From the NCBI GenBank assembly GCA_007449985.2, contig VIIQ02000590.1, forward strand, positions 62,001-126,000: a DNA stretch of 64,000 nucleotides, written 5' to 3'. Shown here piece by piece: positions 63,201 to 64,000 of the stretch (position 1 is its first letter; each line of letters opens with the position of its first letter). Both the position numbers and the translations under genes were made by a program. The notes beneath the pieces are model-generated. The model was not told the DNA's origin. It ran no database searches and saw nothing but the letters and a program-made list of their open reading frames with translations. The DNA is from Desmodesmus armatus. Taxonomy: Eukaryota > Chlorophyta > Chlorophyceae > Sphaeropleales > Scenedesmaceae.

Positions 63201-64000
63201 GCAAACTTCCCCTGCTCTACTGCCGCTAGGTACTCTGCTATCAGCACAGCGGCAGCTGCAGCAGCGCGTGCAGTCATGTCGGCCCTAGCAAGAGCCTGCC
63301 ACGCGGCAGGCGACAGCCCCAGTTGGGTCCCCTTGCCTGCAGCACTTTCCGCTCGTAAGCCCTTGCTGCAGAGCTCGGCAGGGCTGCTGGCAAAGCAGGT
63401 GCAGTGCAGGTGCAGCAGCCGCATCAGGACTGCACCGCCAGCTCCTGCAGCAAACTGCAGCGCAGTGCATGTCAGCGCAGGCGCAGGCTGCGCGGGGCTA
63501 TCCTGCCTGCCAGCACTTCTGCTGTGCTGGCATGCAATCCTTCCTGCAATCTCCCCTGCCTCCAGGAGCTGCATAGCCATGATCAGCACCCTGTCGGGCA
63601 GCCCTGGCGGCAGGTATGGTCTGCTCATGACGTCATCCGTCCAGCTAGCCAGCTCCTGCACAGCTTTCTGCAGCAGCGGCTGCAGCTCCTCCCCACAGCA
63701 TGTGACCACGCGCAGCCAGGCATCGCTTGCCGTGCGCCACATGGCATAATCTGAGGCGGATGCGCACTGCTGCTCAACCTGATTGAGCTGCACGCTGTGG
63801 CCGTCCTGCTGCTCTGCTGTCCTGCTGCTGGCGGCAAAAAACTGCTGCCACATCTGCCCTGCTGCCTCAGCCAACCACTCCTGGCTGCCGCCACTGCTGC
63901 TGCTGCCGCCAGAAAGCAAGGCCCTGCAGGCAAGGTTCACAGGTCCCCCAGGGCCTAGCATCCACAGCGGGACTTCCTGCAGCAGGCGGGTGCAGGCTGC
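57295..64000 (-). CDS. TRM3/TARBP1-type tRNA (guanosine-2'-O)-methyltransferase (5' part beyond right edge)
   Basis: This SPOUT-family enzyme methylates ribose of G18 in tRNA. Ten exons lie in the window: 64000-62990 (partial), 62739-62242, 61759-61319, 60905-60639, 60371-60218, 59927-59415, 59149-58844, 58471-58324, 58015-57926 and 57544-57295. They total 3,678 nt in frame, or 1,225 residues. The C-terminal SPOUT domain shows all motifs: SLIDKVPNLAGLARTAEVLG; VLVLGREKEGIPPEIIALLD; and the knot IPQGGVIRSLNVHVSGAIAM. Upstream are helical-repeat segments (LIPELLLPQLVDLEKGSPAT, WTNHHTHNMRTFAQLGLCAI), as in the very long N-terminal half of TRM3/TARBP1. The first exon in the window is open to the edge, so the true start is outside. 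Confidence 0.92.
59309..59382. repeat. 30-bp direct duplication in an intron of the tRNA methyltransferase gene
   Basis: 59309-59338 and 59353-59382 share ATCAGATCCAAGCT and CCCAGGGTGCACC with two or three differences. The second copy abuts a poly-C run. Confidence 0.85.

Overview
The window looks like nuclear DNA of a green alga, most likely a chlamydomonadalean chlorophyte. The genes are cut into many short exons whose introns begin GTGAG/GTGxG and end in (C/T)GCAG. Coding sequence is rich in Ala/Gln/Ser encoded by GCA/CAG runs, TGTAA-type poly(A) signals follow several genes, and gene families typical of the green lineage are present: a chloroplast-type cysteine synthase, a plastid UMP kinase with a transit peptide, NADPH thioredoxin reductase and a MYND-finger family. 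I cannot name the species. Exon models were built by joining conserved protein segments across GT-AG introns. For nine multi-exon genes with both ends in the window the summed exon lengths are an exact multiple of three, which is good internal support.

Left part, 1-20 kb: an XRN-type 5'-3' exoribonuclease (minus, cut by the left edge, with two apparent 1-nt indels), a plant-type NADPH thioredoxin reductase (minus), a glycine-rich RRM protein (minus) divergent from a TPR protein (plus), and a plastid O-acetylserine (thiol) lyase (minus).

Middle, 20-42.5 kb: a ZNHIT2-like HIT-finger protein and a plastid UMP kinase (both plus), a coiled-coil protein (minus, 5' end uncertain), a four-CBS-domain protein (minus) whose last intron holds 51 uninterrupted CTG units directly against the 3' splice site, a U2AF65-like splicing factor with an enormous disordered N-terminus (minus, 1,620 residues), NAA50 N-acetyltransferase divergent from it (plus), and a tail-anchored coiled-coil protein (plus).

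Right part, 42.5-64 kb: a gene-poor stretch with microsatellites, a cluster of perfect palindromes and two dispersed-repeat families; a small secreted PAN/apple-like protein (minus); a decayed MYND-family copy (minus) opposite a full MYND-finger gene (plus); a SNAP-25-like SNARE with a cysteine cluster (minus); and a TRM3/TARBP1-type tRNA ribose methyltransferase (minus) cut by the right edge.

Five or six genes act on RNA (XRN, GR-RBP, ZNHIT2-like, U2AF65-like, TRM3/TARBP1), but they are interspersed with unrelated genes and there is no operon. The most notable features are the giant U2AF65-like protein, three long intronic foldbacks (arms of about 40-67 bp) that could be small-RNA precursors or MITE-like insertions, and the (CTG)51 intron. 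Several otherwise conserved genes carry single-base frame breaks, so assembly indels must be considered before calling any of them broken.
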